DNA of 39,929 nucleotides from IMG/VR virus record IMGVR_UViG_3300030419_007734, positions 817-40,745 of that record, one strand, 5' to 3'. This document shows, in pieces, positions 1 to 6,686 of the stretch. How positions within the stretch are numbered: position 1 is the first letter of the stretch; each line of letters begins with the position of its first letter. The translations under genes and the position numbers were made by a program. Under the pieces are notes generated by a model. It had not been told where the DNA came from. It searched no databases and was given only the letters and a program-made list of their open reading frames with translations. Origin of the DNA: a virus.

Positions 1-669
1 AAAGATCTCATGTTCAAGGAACGTCCAACATGGTTTGGTTTAGAAAAAGTAGAAGACGTCGAATCTATTTCCAAAGGTCAAAATCTTTTATACAGCCTTT
101 CGGAATGTCATCGTATTAATTCTGAAGCAGGATTTCAGCCACACAAAAATAGCGAATATTCTTTGATGGTGGATTATGTGGACTCGCGCGGCGGAAGACT
201 AAATCTTCGGCAGATTTGTCATTTGCCAATCAGCAGGGTTGTACTAATCGGCGCCCTAGGGATATCAAACAATCCACTAACCAAACAAATGATAAAAACT
301 TGGAAAGAGAATATACTCCAAGAAAGAGAAGATCCGGAGCGATTTTTCACTTCTTTTAAAGTTGAGAACACAATGCGGCATCGAGTCGACTATAACCAGA
401 ATCTTAAAATAGTTGGGCCTGTTATTGGGGATACCCGAGAGGATGATTCTTTTGTTAGGGCTTACATTGAAACTAACTTAAACCAGCAAAGACTTTATTA
501 TGGTAGAAAACTAGTAAAAGAGACTAATTTCTGGGATGGGGATTTTACCGATACTTCTTGCACTAGCGACAAGATATGGTTCGGAAAAGGCTCGGCAAGA
601 AATGGCGGAGGAAAAGCTGGCAAAGGCAAAAGGTATTTGGAAAAATTGAATTTTTTTGTTGGAGATTAA
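1..669 (+). CDS. Unrecognised protein, probably 5'-truncated by the window edge
   Basis: The frame is open from base 1. The first ATG is at 10 but has no Shine-Dalgarno sequence before it, so the true start probably lies outside the window. About 219 residues are visible. The middle (around ISRVVLIGALG, then charged segments such as WKENILQEREDPERFF) reads like an ordinary soluble protein, but I do not recognise a family. The last 35 residues are rich in Gly and Lys and look unlike the rest. A second frame over the same bases (536-649) encodes a more natural helical peptide, so the annotated C-terminus may be wrong or frameshifted. It sits directly upstream of a sialyltransferase-like gene, whose ribosome binding site (GGAG at 661-664) overlaps the end of this one, so it may belong to the same sugar operon. 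No function is assigned. Confidence 0.6.
   Translation, partial: KDLMFKERPTWFGLEKVEDVESISKGQNLLYSLSECHRINSEAGFQPHKNSEYSLMVDYVDSRGGRLNLRQICHLPISRVVLIGALGISNNPLTKQMIKTWKENILQEREDPERFFTSFKVENTMRHRVDYNQNLKIVGPVIGDTREDDSFVRAYIETNLNQQRLYYGRKLVKETNFWDGDFTDTSCTSDKIWFGKGSARNGGGKAGKGKRYLEKLNFFVGD
536..649 (+). CDS. Possible 37-aa overlapping ORF or frameshifted C-terminus
   Basis: In the +2 frame, ATG at 536 opens a 37-residue peptide with a hydrophobic start (MGILPILLALATRYG) followed by an Ala/Glu/Lys helix (EKARQEMAEEKLAKAKGIW). It ends with TGA at 647-649. The Gly/Lys-rich tail of the overlapping upstream gene is what a neighbouring-frame reading of such a helix would look like. The frame is closed by TAG TAA near 515-520, so it cannot extend far upstream. 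There is no good ribosome binding site. It may be a nested small gene, the true end of the upstream protein after a frameshift, or chance. Confidence 0.2.
   Translation: MGILPILLALATRYGSEKARQEMAEEKLAKAKGIWKN
661..664 (+). promoter_or_regulatory. Ribosome binding site fixing a GTG start at 672
   Basis: GGAG at 661-664 lies seven bases before GTG at 672, inside the last codons of the preceding gene. It decides the start of the sialyltransferase-like gene. The in-frame ATG at 576 would add 32 basic, low-quality residues and overlap the previous gene by nearly 100 bases. Confidence 0.6.
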
Positions 670-671
670 AA

Positions 672-1373
672 GTGTATTTTCCTGAAGATTTAAATAGTTT
701 TGGTATTGTACTGAAGGGATCAAGTGTTAAAAGCATACCTGACTATGCTGACAAATTTGATCATTGTTTTATGGTTAACAATTTCGATAGAAATATTGAT
801 AACAAAAATTCTGAGTGGGAAACAGTATCGCCCCATTTAAAGGGTAAAAATATCGTGCATTTTGTCAACAGGCTAACAACTGCCCCTTTACTAAAAGAAC
901 ATTATGAAGAGTTGAACATAAAACATATTCAACTGTCGAAAATGAAGATGGATGATGCGCTAAGAATAGTTGTGCCTTATTACGAAGATGAATGTGGTTT
1001 AGAATGTCACTTCTTACCAGAGCAGGCATTAAAATATAACGATTATTTCGACGATAAATTTTATATGAAGCCTGGTGATTCAAATTATAGAGCTAAGCAC
1101 CCCAACACTGGGGTCCTGTCCGTGGTTTTTGCCGCTGAGTTGTTAAAACCAAAAGATTTGTGGGTTATTGGACTTGACTTTTATCAAAGTGATTACCTGT
1201 TTCGTAGGCCATGGCAAGCACCATTAGACAATCAACAACTCAAAATGAGAAACACAGATATGGTTGGCCACTTTGTCGACGTTGTTAAAAGAAATCCAGA
1301 TGTTAATTTTCACTTGGTTACAAAAGCAACAAACGTGCCCGAAATGGACAATTTGGAAATTTTTAAGGTTTAA
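672..1373 (+). CDS. Sialyltransferase-like glycosyltransferase (GT29/GT42-like)
   Basis: With the GTG start at 672 the protein is 233 aa. The N-terminus has a nucleotide-sugar binding pattern, FGIVLKGSS near residues 10-18, followed by CFMVNNFDRN, as in sialyltransferases where a Gly-Ser loop precedes a VNNF-type strand. Near residues 143-170 is PNTGVLSVVFAAELL followed by DLWVIGLDFY. This matches the second conserved block (TG...GxDFY) that I associate with the GT42 and GT29 sialyltransferase folds. Such enzymes move a CMP-linked nonulosonic acid onto an acceptor glycan. The next genes are NeuA-like and NeuB-like enzymes that would make exactly that donor, which strengthens the reading. There is no signal peptide or membrane segment, so it should act in the cytoplasm. 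A non-catalytic relative of the fold is the main alternative. Confidence 0.6.
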   Translation: MYFPEDLNSFGIVLKGSSVKSIPDYADKFDHCFMVNNFDRNIDNKNSEWETVSPHLKGKNIVHFVNRLTTAPLLKEHYEELNIKHIQLSKMKMDDALRIVVPYYEDECGLECHFLPEQALKYNDYFDDKFYMKPGDSNYRAKHPNTGVLSVVFAAELLKPKDLWVIGLDFYQSDYLFRRPWQAPLDNQQLKMRNTDMVGHFVDVVKRNPDVNFHLVTKATNVPEMDNLEIFKV

Positions 1374-1375
1374 AA

Positions 1376-2071
1376 ATGTTAGGAAAGAAAAAAGTCCTGT
1401 GTGTCACGCTAGCTCGTGGCGGTTCAAAAAGAGTACCAAAAAAGAACATAGCGCTTATTAATAAAAAGCCATTATTATGGTATACTTTTAAAGAAGCTGC
1501 GAAAAGCAAGTACATTGATAAATATGTGGTTTCAACCGAATGTCAGGAAACAATGAACGTCTGTGAAAAATATGGAGTGGAAATCTTTGAGCGCCCACAA
1601 GATCTAGCAAGAGATAACACAACCTCTGCCGCAGCTTTAATAAATGTCGCTGAGAAATACAAAGATTATGATATAGTTGTTGAACTCATGGCTACAAATC
1701 CGTTGAAAGAGGTCCAAGATATAGATTCTGTATTGGAAAAACTTGACAAAACTAAGGCAGATTCAGTCGTTTCAGTTGTGAGAATATGGGACCACCACCC
1801 ATCTAGAGTAAAAAGTATTAAAGATGATAGAATGGTAGACTTCTTTCCAGAAATTCCAGAGTCTAGACGACAAGACCTCAGACCAGAAGCGTATGTGAGA
1901 AATGGAAGCGTTTATGCGACAACGATGAATTCTTTGATGGAAAATAAAGTTCGTCTCGGACCTGATACCCGGCCATATATTATGCCAGAAAACCGCACAG
2001 TTAATATAGACGAGCCAATTGATTTGGAATTAGCAAGACTTCTAATAGAGCAAAAAGAATCACAGAGATGA
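1376..2071 (+). CDS. neuA: CMP-nonulosonic acid cytidylyltransferase (NeuA-like)
   Basis: This 231-aa protein has the diagnostic N-terminal P-loop-like motif of the CMP-NeuAc synthetase family, ARGGSKRVPKKNI at residues 13-25. It is followed by KPLLWYTFKEA, a strand VVSTE and the RPQDLARDNTTS block. It would use CTP to activate a sialic-type acid to its CMP donor with release of pyrophosphate. The length fits single-domain bacterial NeuA enzymes (about 220-230 aa), so there is no fused esterase domain. It starts two bases after the sialyltransferase-like gene and overlaps the next gene by four bases (ATGA), indicating one translationally coupled unit. The sugar could be sialic, legionaminic, pseudaminic or Kdo-like; the sequence alone does not say which. 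Confidence 0.85.
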   Translation: MLGKKKVLCVTLARGGSKRVPKKNIALINKKPLLWYTFKEAAKSKYIDKYVVSTECQETMNVCEKYGVEIFERPQDLARDNTTSAAALINVAEKYKDYDIVVELMATNPLKEVQDIDSVLEKLDKTKADSVVSVVRIWDHHPSRVKSIKDDRMVDFFPEIPESRRQDLRPEAYVRNGSVYATTMNSLMENKVRLGPDTRPYIMPENRTVNIDEPIDLELARLLIEQKESQR

Positions 2072-3009
2072 ACACAATATGTATAACTAAGTTAGATGAA
2101 CCTCTTCTTGCACGTCTGATCAGAACTTGTCCGGAGGTCACATATCTGCCAAATATAGAAAAGCAGCTTTTGCGCTTAAGGTTGCGTAAGTTAGAATATA
2201 AATGCCTTTTTACGAATCCCAACAATCAGAATTTTATGATCGATAAAGAACTGCTGGAGGGAACTCAAATAACAACAATATGTACAGCATCAACTGGCAC
2301 CAATCACATAGATATGGAATATTGTAAGCGACAAGGTATAAAAGTGTTGTCCATAACTAAAGACTTAAAATTGCTAGAGAAAATTAGCTCAACAGCTGAA
2401 CATGCCTTTACATTAATGTTGTCGCTGATAAGAAATGTACCAAGATCTTTTGATTCTGTTAAAGAGCACAAGTGGGATTGGCAGCCTTTTGTTGGCAGAC
2501 AAATAGATTCTTTAAATATTGGAGTCGTCGGCTTTGGAAGGCTTGGTAAAATGATGTCTAAGTATTGCCATGCCTTTGGCGCAAGAGTTTATGTTTATGA
2601 TCCTTATGTCGAGATAGACAGCGGCTATTTCAAATGTGAATCATTAGAACAACTTTTACAACTCTGTGATGTCGTTTCACTACATGTGCACGTTAACGAA
2701 GAAACAAAATATATGATTAATAAACAAGTCTTAAATAAAGCCAACCCCTTTTTTCTTGTTAACACATCTAGAGGGGAAATTGTAAAAGAAGAAGATGTCG
2801 TAGAATCTTTAGAGTCAGGGAAAGTGATCGGATATGCCACAGATGTTATAGAGTCTGAGTTTGATTCTATAGCAGAGAGCCCGTTGATACAAAAAATGGA
2901 TGATTTAAATGTTATAATAACACCTCATATTGGAGGAATGACCGCAGAGGCTAGAAATTTAGCCTACAGCGCAGCAATTGATAAATTAGCAGGAGAAATT
3001 AATGATTAA
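2068..3009 (+). CDS. D-isomer-specific 2-hydroxyacid dehydrogenase
   Basis: The 313-aa protein shows the standard family layout. The NAD-binding Rossmann motif GVVGFGRLGKMMS lies near residues 152-164, with an acidic residue at the end of the next strand (VYVYDPY). The catalytic Arg is in NTSRGEIV near 232-239 and the catalytic His in ITPHIGG near 284-290. The family (SerA, lactate and glycerate dehydrogenases) interconverts 2-keto and 2-hydroxy acids with NAD(P)H. The length matches single-domain members lacking the ACT domain of full SerA. It lies between neuA-like and neuB-like genes, overlapping both by a few bases, which suggests it works on a precursor or product of the nonulosonic acid route. 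That role is inferred; the substrate is unknown. Confidence 0.85.
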   Translation: MNTICITKLDEPLLARLIRTCPEVTYLPNIEKQLLRLRLRKLEYKCLFTNPNNQNFMIDKELLEGTQITTICTASTGTNHIDMEYCKRQGIKVLSITKDLKLLEKISSTAEHAFTLMLSLIRNVPRSFDSVKEHKWDWQPFVGRQIDSLNIGVVGFGRLGKMMSKYCHAFGARVYVYDPYVEIDSGYFKCESLEQLLQLCDVVSLHVHVNEETKYMINKQVLNKANPFFLVNTSRGEIVKEEDVVESLESGKVIGYATDVIESEFDSIAESPLIQKMDDLNVIITPHIGGMTAEARNLAYSAAIDKLAGEIND

Positions 3010-3802
3010 AATAATTGCAGAAATTGGCTGGAATCACATGGGTGATATGAATATTGCTCAAAAAATGATTGAAGCAGCCGCACAAAATGGAGCAGATTAT
3101 GCAAAATTCCAAACATGGTCTGTTGATAGACTAAAAGCAGGCGAGTGGGACCAAGACGGCCGCCGCCAAATTTATGAAAAAGCAGAATTAAACCGAGAAG
3201 ATCACATAACTTTGATGGAAATGTGTTCAGCTAACCAAATCGAGTTTTTATCCTCTGTTTTTAGTATTAAGGATGCTGAACTTTTGAGGTCTTTGGGAGT
3301 TAGAGAAGTAAAAATCCCAAGTTTTGAATGCCGAAACAGTGAGTTGATCTCATATTGCGATGAGAATTTTGACAAAATATATATGTCAACGGGAACATCA
3401 ACCTGGCCAGAAATAGAAAAATCTTCTATATTGGTTAACAACTCCTCTTTGACTTTGCTGCATTGTGTTTCATCGTACCCTGGAAACCCAGAACAGGCAA
3501 ATATAACAAAAATAAAACATTTAAAGGAGCTTTGCAGTAGTGTCGGCTATAGTGACCATATCGTGGGAGTGGAATCTGCCAAAGTTGCTCTAGCGTACGG
3601 GGTCGACGTCATTGAAAAGCACTTCACAATCGACCATAATCTGCCCGGTAGAGATAATAAATTCGCAATACTCCCAGAAGAGTTAAAAAATCTTAAAGAT
3701 TATGTTAAACTATATATGCAAATGCATAAATGGCATGGCTTAGATTATCTAGAATCTGAAAAAGCATCTAGAGAATCTTATACTGGAAGGTTTAATGGAT
3801 AA
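3002..3802 (+). CDS. neuB: Nonulosonic acid synthase, NeuB-like, short form without SAF domain
   Basis: The 266-aa protein opens with MIKIIAEIGWNHMGDMNIAQ, the start of the NeuB TIM barrel, followed by ADYAKFQTW. Later come KIPSFECRNSELI, MSTGTSTWPEIE, LLHCVSSYPGNPEQANI and VGYSDHIVGVESAKVA. The barrel ends with VDVIEKHFTIDHNLPGRDN, the conserved metal and phosphoenolpyruvate region. The family condenses PEP with an N-acyl-hexosamine (or its phosphate) to give a nine-carbon 2-keto acid. Typical members are about 340-350 aa because of a C-terminal antifreeze-like SAF domain; this one ends just after the barrel and lacks it. A strong ribosome binding site (AGGAGA at about 2990) precedes the ATG. 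It overlaps the genes on both sides. Confidence 0.85.
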   Translation: MIKIIAEIGWNHMGDMNIAQKMIEAAAQNGADYAKFQTWSVDRLKAGEWDQDGRRQIYEKAELNREDHITLMEMCSANQIEFLSSVFSIKDAELLRSLGVREVKIPSFECRNSELISYCDENFDKIYMSTGTSTWPEIEKSSILVNNSSLTLLHCVSSYPGNPEQANITKIKHLKELCSSVGYSDHIVGVESAKVALAYGVDVIEKHFTIDHNLPGRDNKFAILPEELKNLKDYVKLYMQMHKWHGLDYLESEKASRESYTGRFNG

Positions 3803-4436
3803 GGTTTCAATTATTATCAGGAACAGAAACGAGGAAAGATGGATTGGTCACGCAATTCAGTCTTGCTTGGATACGTTTGAGGATCCTGAAATTATTATTG
3901 TTGATAATAAATCCTCAGATGCTTCGCTACAAATTGTTAGCGAGTTCTGCTTTTCTGACATTAAGCTTTATGAAATAGACAGTTATACCCCTGGCAAGGC
4001 GTTGAATTTGGGGGTTTCTAAAGCCAAAAATGATACTGTATTAATATTGTCTGCACATGCCGAGATAGAAAAAATGATATCACTTGAAGAAATAAACAAA
4101 TATCTTAATGATAATGTTGCAGTTTTTGGCAAGCAAGTGCCAATATATCGTGGGAGAAAAATTTCCAAAAGGTATGTATGGACACATTTTGGTGATGAAT
4201 TTCAGTCAAACATGTGGTCTGATAACGAAAATAGGCATTTTTTACACAATGCTTTTTGTTTTTATAGAAAAGATACTTTATTAGAAAACCCATTTGATGA
4301 AAAATATCCTGCAAAAGAGGAGAGATATTGGGCCGCAGACATGGTAAAAAAGGGGAAGACATACATGTACGTACCAACAATAGAATGCAAACACCATTGG
4401 ACTCCTAATGGTGCAACCTGGAAGGGGATAGGATAA
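3795..4436 (+). CDS. Family-2 glycosyltransferase
   Basis: The 213-aa protein begins with the GT-A nucleotide-binding strand VSIIIRNRNEERWIGHAIQS, followed by IIIVDNKSSDAS, the classic GT2 first block. The next conserved region, GKALNLGVSKAKNDTVLILS, normally leads into a DxD metal site. Here the residues are SAHAEIE instead, a variant I also associate with some rhamnosyl-type GT2 enzymes. A later block, EKYPAKEERYWAADMVKKG, carries a plausible acidic catalytic-base region. No membrane helix is visible. It would transfer an activated sugar in the cytoplasm, probably one made by the neighbouring genes. Its start overlaps the NeuB-like gene by eight bases and its stop forms a TAATG junction with the epimerase. 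Confidence 0.8.
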   Translation: MDKVSIIIRNRNEERWIGHAIQSCLDTFEDPEIIIVDNKSSDASLQIVSEFCFSDIKLYEIDSYTPGKALNLGVSKAKNDTVLILSAHAEIEKMISLEEINKYLNDNVAVFGKQVPIYRGRKISKRYVWTHFGDEFQSNMWSDNENRHFLHNAFCFYRKDTLLENPFDEKYPAKEERYWAADMVKKGKTYMYVPTIECKHHWTPNGATWKGIG

Positions 4437-5323
4437 TGGCTAGGTGTTTAGTAACAGGACATAAAGGCTACATTGGAAGCCACCTTTATAGGGAACTAGA
4501 AAATCAAGGACACGAGGTCATGGGTGTTGATATAAAAGCGACGCCACGCGAAAATATAATTTATCGCTCCTCCGGGCTAAGAGATACCCTGGCCGTAACG
4601 CCAAAATTTGTAGACTTTGCGCCCGAGTATATTTTTCACTTGGCATGCAAGCCACGCGTGGCGTATAGTGTGGAATACCCGGTGCAGACAATGGAGAACA
4701 ATGTTTTAGCTGGCAGTGTTATATTGGATTTTGCTCGAAGAGTTGGAACTAGGCGTGTAATTTACTCTAGTTCCTCTTCGGTGGTCGGCAACGGGTCAGG
4801 CCCCGCGAGTCCATATGGCCTCCAAAAATTGGTTACAGAAATGGAGTGCAAATTATATGCAGATCTCTACGGTGTTGACACTGTTAGTTTGAGATATTTT
4901 AATGTATATTCTGAAGATCAAGAGGTCGACGGCCCTTATGCTACAGCCGTGGCAAATTGGATGCACTCTATCAGGCAAGGCAAAACCCCTTTTATTACCG
5001 GCACAGGAGAACAAAGAAGAGATATGTTGTATGTGCACGACGCTGTTGCAGCAAACATATTTTGTATGAATCACGATGATGATTTTAATGGAAATCATTA
5101 TGATGTCGGCACCGGAGAGAACATCTCACTAAATGAGATGAGAGATATAGTAAACAAGCACAACTCAGCTGTGGAATTCGAGTACCACCCAGAGCGCCCA
5201 GGAGATGTGCTGTACACAAAAGCGGATACACAACCCCTGGCCGACTTGGGTTGGAAAGTGGAAGTTAAAATAAATGAAGGACTTAATAGGTGCTTTGAAG
5301 GAGTAAAAAATGACCAGATATAA
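4436..5323 (+). CDS. NAD-dependent sugar epimerase/dehydratase (extended SDR)
   Basis: The 295-aa protein has the extended short-chain dehydrogenase signature. The NAD-binding motif CLVTGHKGYIGSHL is at residues 4-17, with an Asp at the end of strand 2 (VMGVDI). A Ser-rich catalytic strand (VIYSSSSSVVG) is followed by the YGLQK active-site Tyr/Lys pair. Then come the substrate-binding segments LRYFNVYSEDQ and TGTGEQRRDMLYVHDA, typical of GalE/WbpP/RmlB-like enzymes acting on nucleotide-linked sugars. The substrate might be UDP-glucose, UDP-GlcNAc or a uronic acid. A UDP-sugar 6-dehydrogenase follows with a 14-base overlap, so a UDP-linked substrate is a reasonable inference. Its TAATG start junction suggests translational coupling to the glycosyltransferase. 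Confidence 0.85.
   Translation: MARCLVTGHKGYIGSHLYRELENQGHEVMGVDIKATPRENIIYRSSGLRDTLAVTPKFVDFAPEYIFHLACKPRVAYSVEYPVQTMENNVLAGSVILDFARRVGTRRVIYSSSSSVVGNGSGPASPYGLQKLVTEMECKLYADLYGVDTVSLRYFNVYSEDQEVDGPYATAVANWMHSIRQGKTPFITGTGEQRRDMLYVHDAVAANIFCMNHDDDFNGNHYDVGTGENISLNEMRDIVNKHNSAVEFEYHPERPGDVLYTKADTQPLADLGWKVEVKINEGLNRCFEGVKNDQI
5297..5303 (+). promoter_or_regulatory. Strong ribosome binding site of the UDP-sugar dehydrogenase gene
   Basis: GAAGGAG at 5297-5303 sits six bases before ATG 5310, within the end of the epimerase gene. It supports the overlapping start rather than a later in-frame ATG. Confidence 0.6.
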
Positions 5324-6164
5324 CGTGGGTGTGATAGGTGCAGGGTTCGTTGGCCAGGCCGTTGCATGCGGGTTTAGCCCCGTAGCTAAAATTAGAATTT
5401 ATGATGTCGATCCTGACAAATGCACAGATACGCTTAAGGAAACCGTAAACAGATCTGATATACTTTTTGTTTCTGTCCCGACCCCTATGAATCCAGACGG
5501 GTCCATAAATTTAGACATTGTGCACAATGTATGTAAAAACATAGATGAGGCCAGCGAGCGCAAAGACAACGTGGTTGTTATTAAATCGACAGTTGTCCCA
5601 GGCACAACCAATCTTTTGAAGGAACAATACCCATCTTTAAACTTTGTATACAATCCAGAGTTCTTGACAGAAAAGAATCCTAGATTTGACTTTATTAACC
5701 AATCAAGGATTGTTTTAGGTGGTGATTATAGGTTGGTGCAGAGGTTGACTGGTCTCTATGTTAAAAGATTTAATCACTGCAACTTTATAAAAACAGACTG
5801 CACAACAGCAGAATTTATTAAATATTTAGGAAATACGTTTCTAGCATTAAAAGTTTCGTTTGCAAATGAAATGAGGCTTTTAGCAGAAGCAACAGGCGTT
5901 AATTGGCAAGAGGCACTAAGCGGCTTTGTAGCAGATGGTAGAGTGGCAGATTCGCATCTACAAGTGCCAGGTCCAGACGGGAAATTAGGTTTCGGGGGCA
6001 GCTGCTTCCCGAAAGATTTAAATGCTTTGATAGCTTTGGCTGACAAAGCTGGGGTTAATGTTAATACGCTTAAAGCCGCCTGGCAAACAAATTTAGAAGT
6101 TCGCCCTGAAAAGGATTGGGAAAAACTTGAAGGTCGAGCAGTAACAACAAAAAAGGAGTTTTAA
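5310..6164 (+). CDS. UDP-sugar 6-dehydrogenase, short form
   Basis: The 284-aa protein starts with the NAD-binding motif NVGVIGAGFVGQAVACGF. It contains FVSVPTPMNPDGSINLD, VVIKSTVVPGTTN and VYNPEFLTEKNP, all hallmarks of the UDP-glucose/GDP-mannose dehydrogenase family. The central-domain helix TTAEFIKYLGNTFLALKVSF carries the conserved Lys/Asn. The catalytic Cys lies in GFGGSCFPKDLNALI. The family oxidises the C6 hydroxyl of a UDP-hexose to a carboxylate in two NAD steps. Usual lengths are about 390-450 aa; the C-terminal UDP-binding domain is largely absent here, since the protein ends about 50 residues after the catalytic Cys. Either a compact phage version retains function through another partner, or it is a reduced enzyme. 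It closes the sugar cassette. Confidence 0.85.
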   Translation: MTRYNVGVIGAGFVGQAVACGFSPVAKIRIYDVDPDKCTDTLKETVNRSDILFVSVPTPMNPDGSINLDIVHNVCKNIDEASERKDNVVVIKSTVVPGTTNLLKEQYPSLNFVYNPEFLTEKNPRFDFINQSRIVLGGDYRLVQRLTGLYVKRFNHCNFIKTDCTTAEFIKYLGNTFLALKVSFANEMRLLAEATGVNWQEALSGFVADGRVADSHLQVPGPDGKLGFGGSCFPKDLNALIALADKAGVNVNTLKAAWQTNLEVRPEKDWEKLEGRAVTTKKEF

Positions 6165-6165
6165 T

Positions 6166-6417
6166 ATGAGTGATACTAATCTAAATGAACTACACCTTTC
6201 GGATCAAGCTTTAGGAGCCGTGATGATGGCACTACAAAAGAGTCTACTGGAGCAGAGCGACATTGTACCTGTTTTAAAAAGTTTTAAACTTGTAGACGAT
6301 GGTGCTGGCAATTTAGTTGTGACAAACCCCCCATTAGTGAAGGTTTCTCATGATGATGTGGACACTTTGTCAACCGCTGCTGAAGAGCCTATTATGCCCC
6401 GTGAAGAAGATTTTTAA
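6166..6417 (+). CDS. Small protein of unknown function (83 aa)
   Basis: An AAGGAG ribosome binding site just upstream of ATG 6166 and tight packing between two genes make this a credible gene. The N-terminal half reads as one amphipathic helix (LSDQALGAVMMALQKSLLEQS), followed by a short strand-rich part (FKLVDDGAGNLVVTNPP) and an acidic tail. No family is recognised. It starts two bases after the UDP-sugar dehydrogenase stop and ends in a TAATG junction with the zinc-ribbon gene. It may therefore be either the last gene of the sugar unit or the first of the small-gene block. Confidence 0.7.
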   Translation: MSDTNLNELHLSDQALGAVMMALQKSLLEQSDIVPVLKSFKLVDDGAGNLVVTNPPLVKVSHDDVDTLSTAAEEPIMPREEDF

Positions 6418-6686
6418 TGCCTAGGTATTCTTACGTCTGCGAAAAGTGTAAACAAACGTTTTCTATTACCCACTCTATGAGTGAAAAAATAGAAACCTAC
6501 GAGCACGACGAATGCCCAGATGGTGGAAAACTAAGGAAGGTGCCATCAGTTTTTTGCAAGCAAATTGTAAAAGAAAAAAAAACTGGACAAATCGTTAAAA
6601 AATATATCGAAGACGCAAAACGGGAAGTTAAAGAAGAAAAACAGGCTTTAAAGAAAAAGGAATACAAAGAGGACAACCCTCGATGA
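6417..6686 (+). CDS. FmdB-like zinc-ribbon protein
   Basis: The 89-aa protein begins MPRYSYVCEKCKQTFSITHS, closely matching the start of FmdB-type zinc ribbons (P-x-Y-x-Y-x-C-x-x-C). Cys8 and Cys11 form the first knuckle. The expected second CxxC is degenerate: Cys33 in DECPDGG is alone, with His30 nearby and Cys47 further on. It could therefore bind zinc with a mixed Cys/His set. The C-terminal third is highly charged (KKKEYKEDN). FmdB-like proteins are common in phages of this kind but their role is not established; nucleic acid or protein binding is a guess. TAATG and ATGA junctions tie it to both neighbours. Confidence 0.7.
   Translation: MPRYSYVCEKCKQTFSITHSMSEKIETYEHDECPDGGKLRKVPSVFCKQIVKEKKTGQIVKKYIEDAKREVKEEKQALKKKEYKEDNPR

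Noticed and set aside
576-671. N-terminal extension of the sialyltransferase-like gene from ATG 576
   Set aside because: The added residues are very basic and out of character, they overlap the previous gene, and a good ribosome binding site supports GTG 672.
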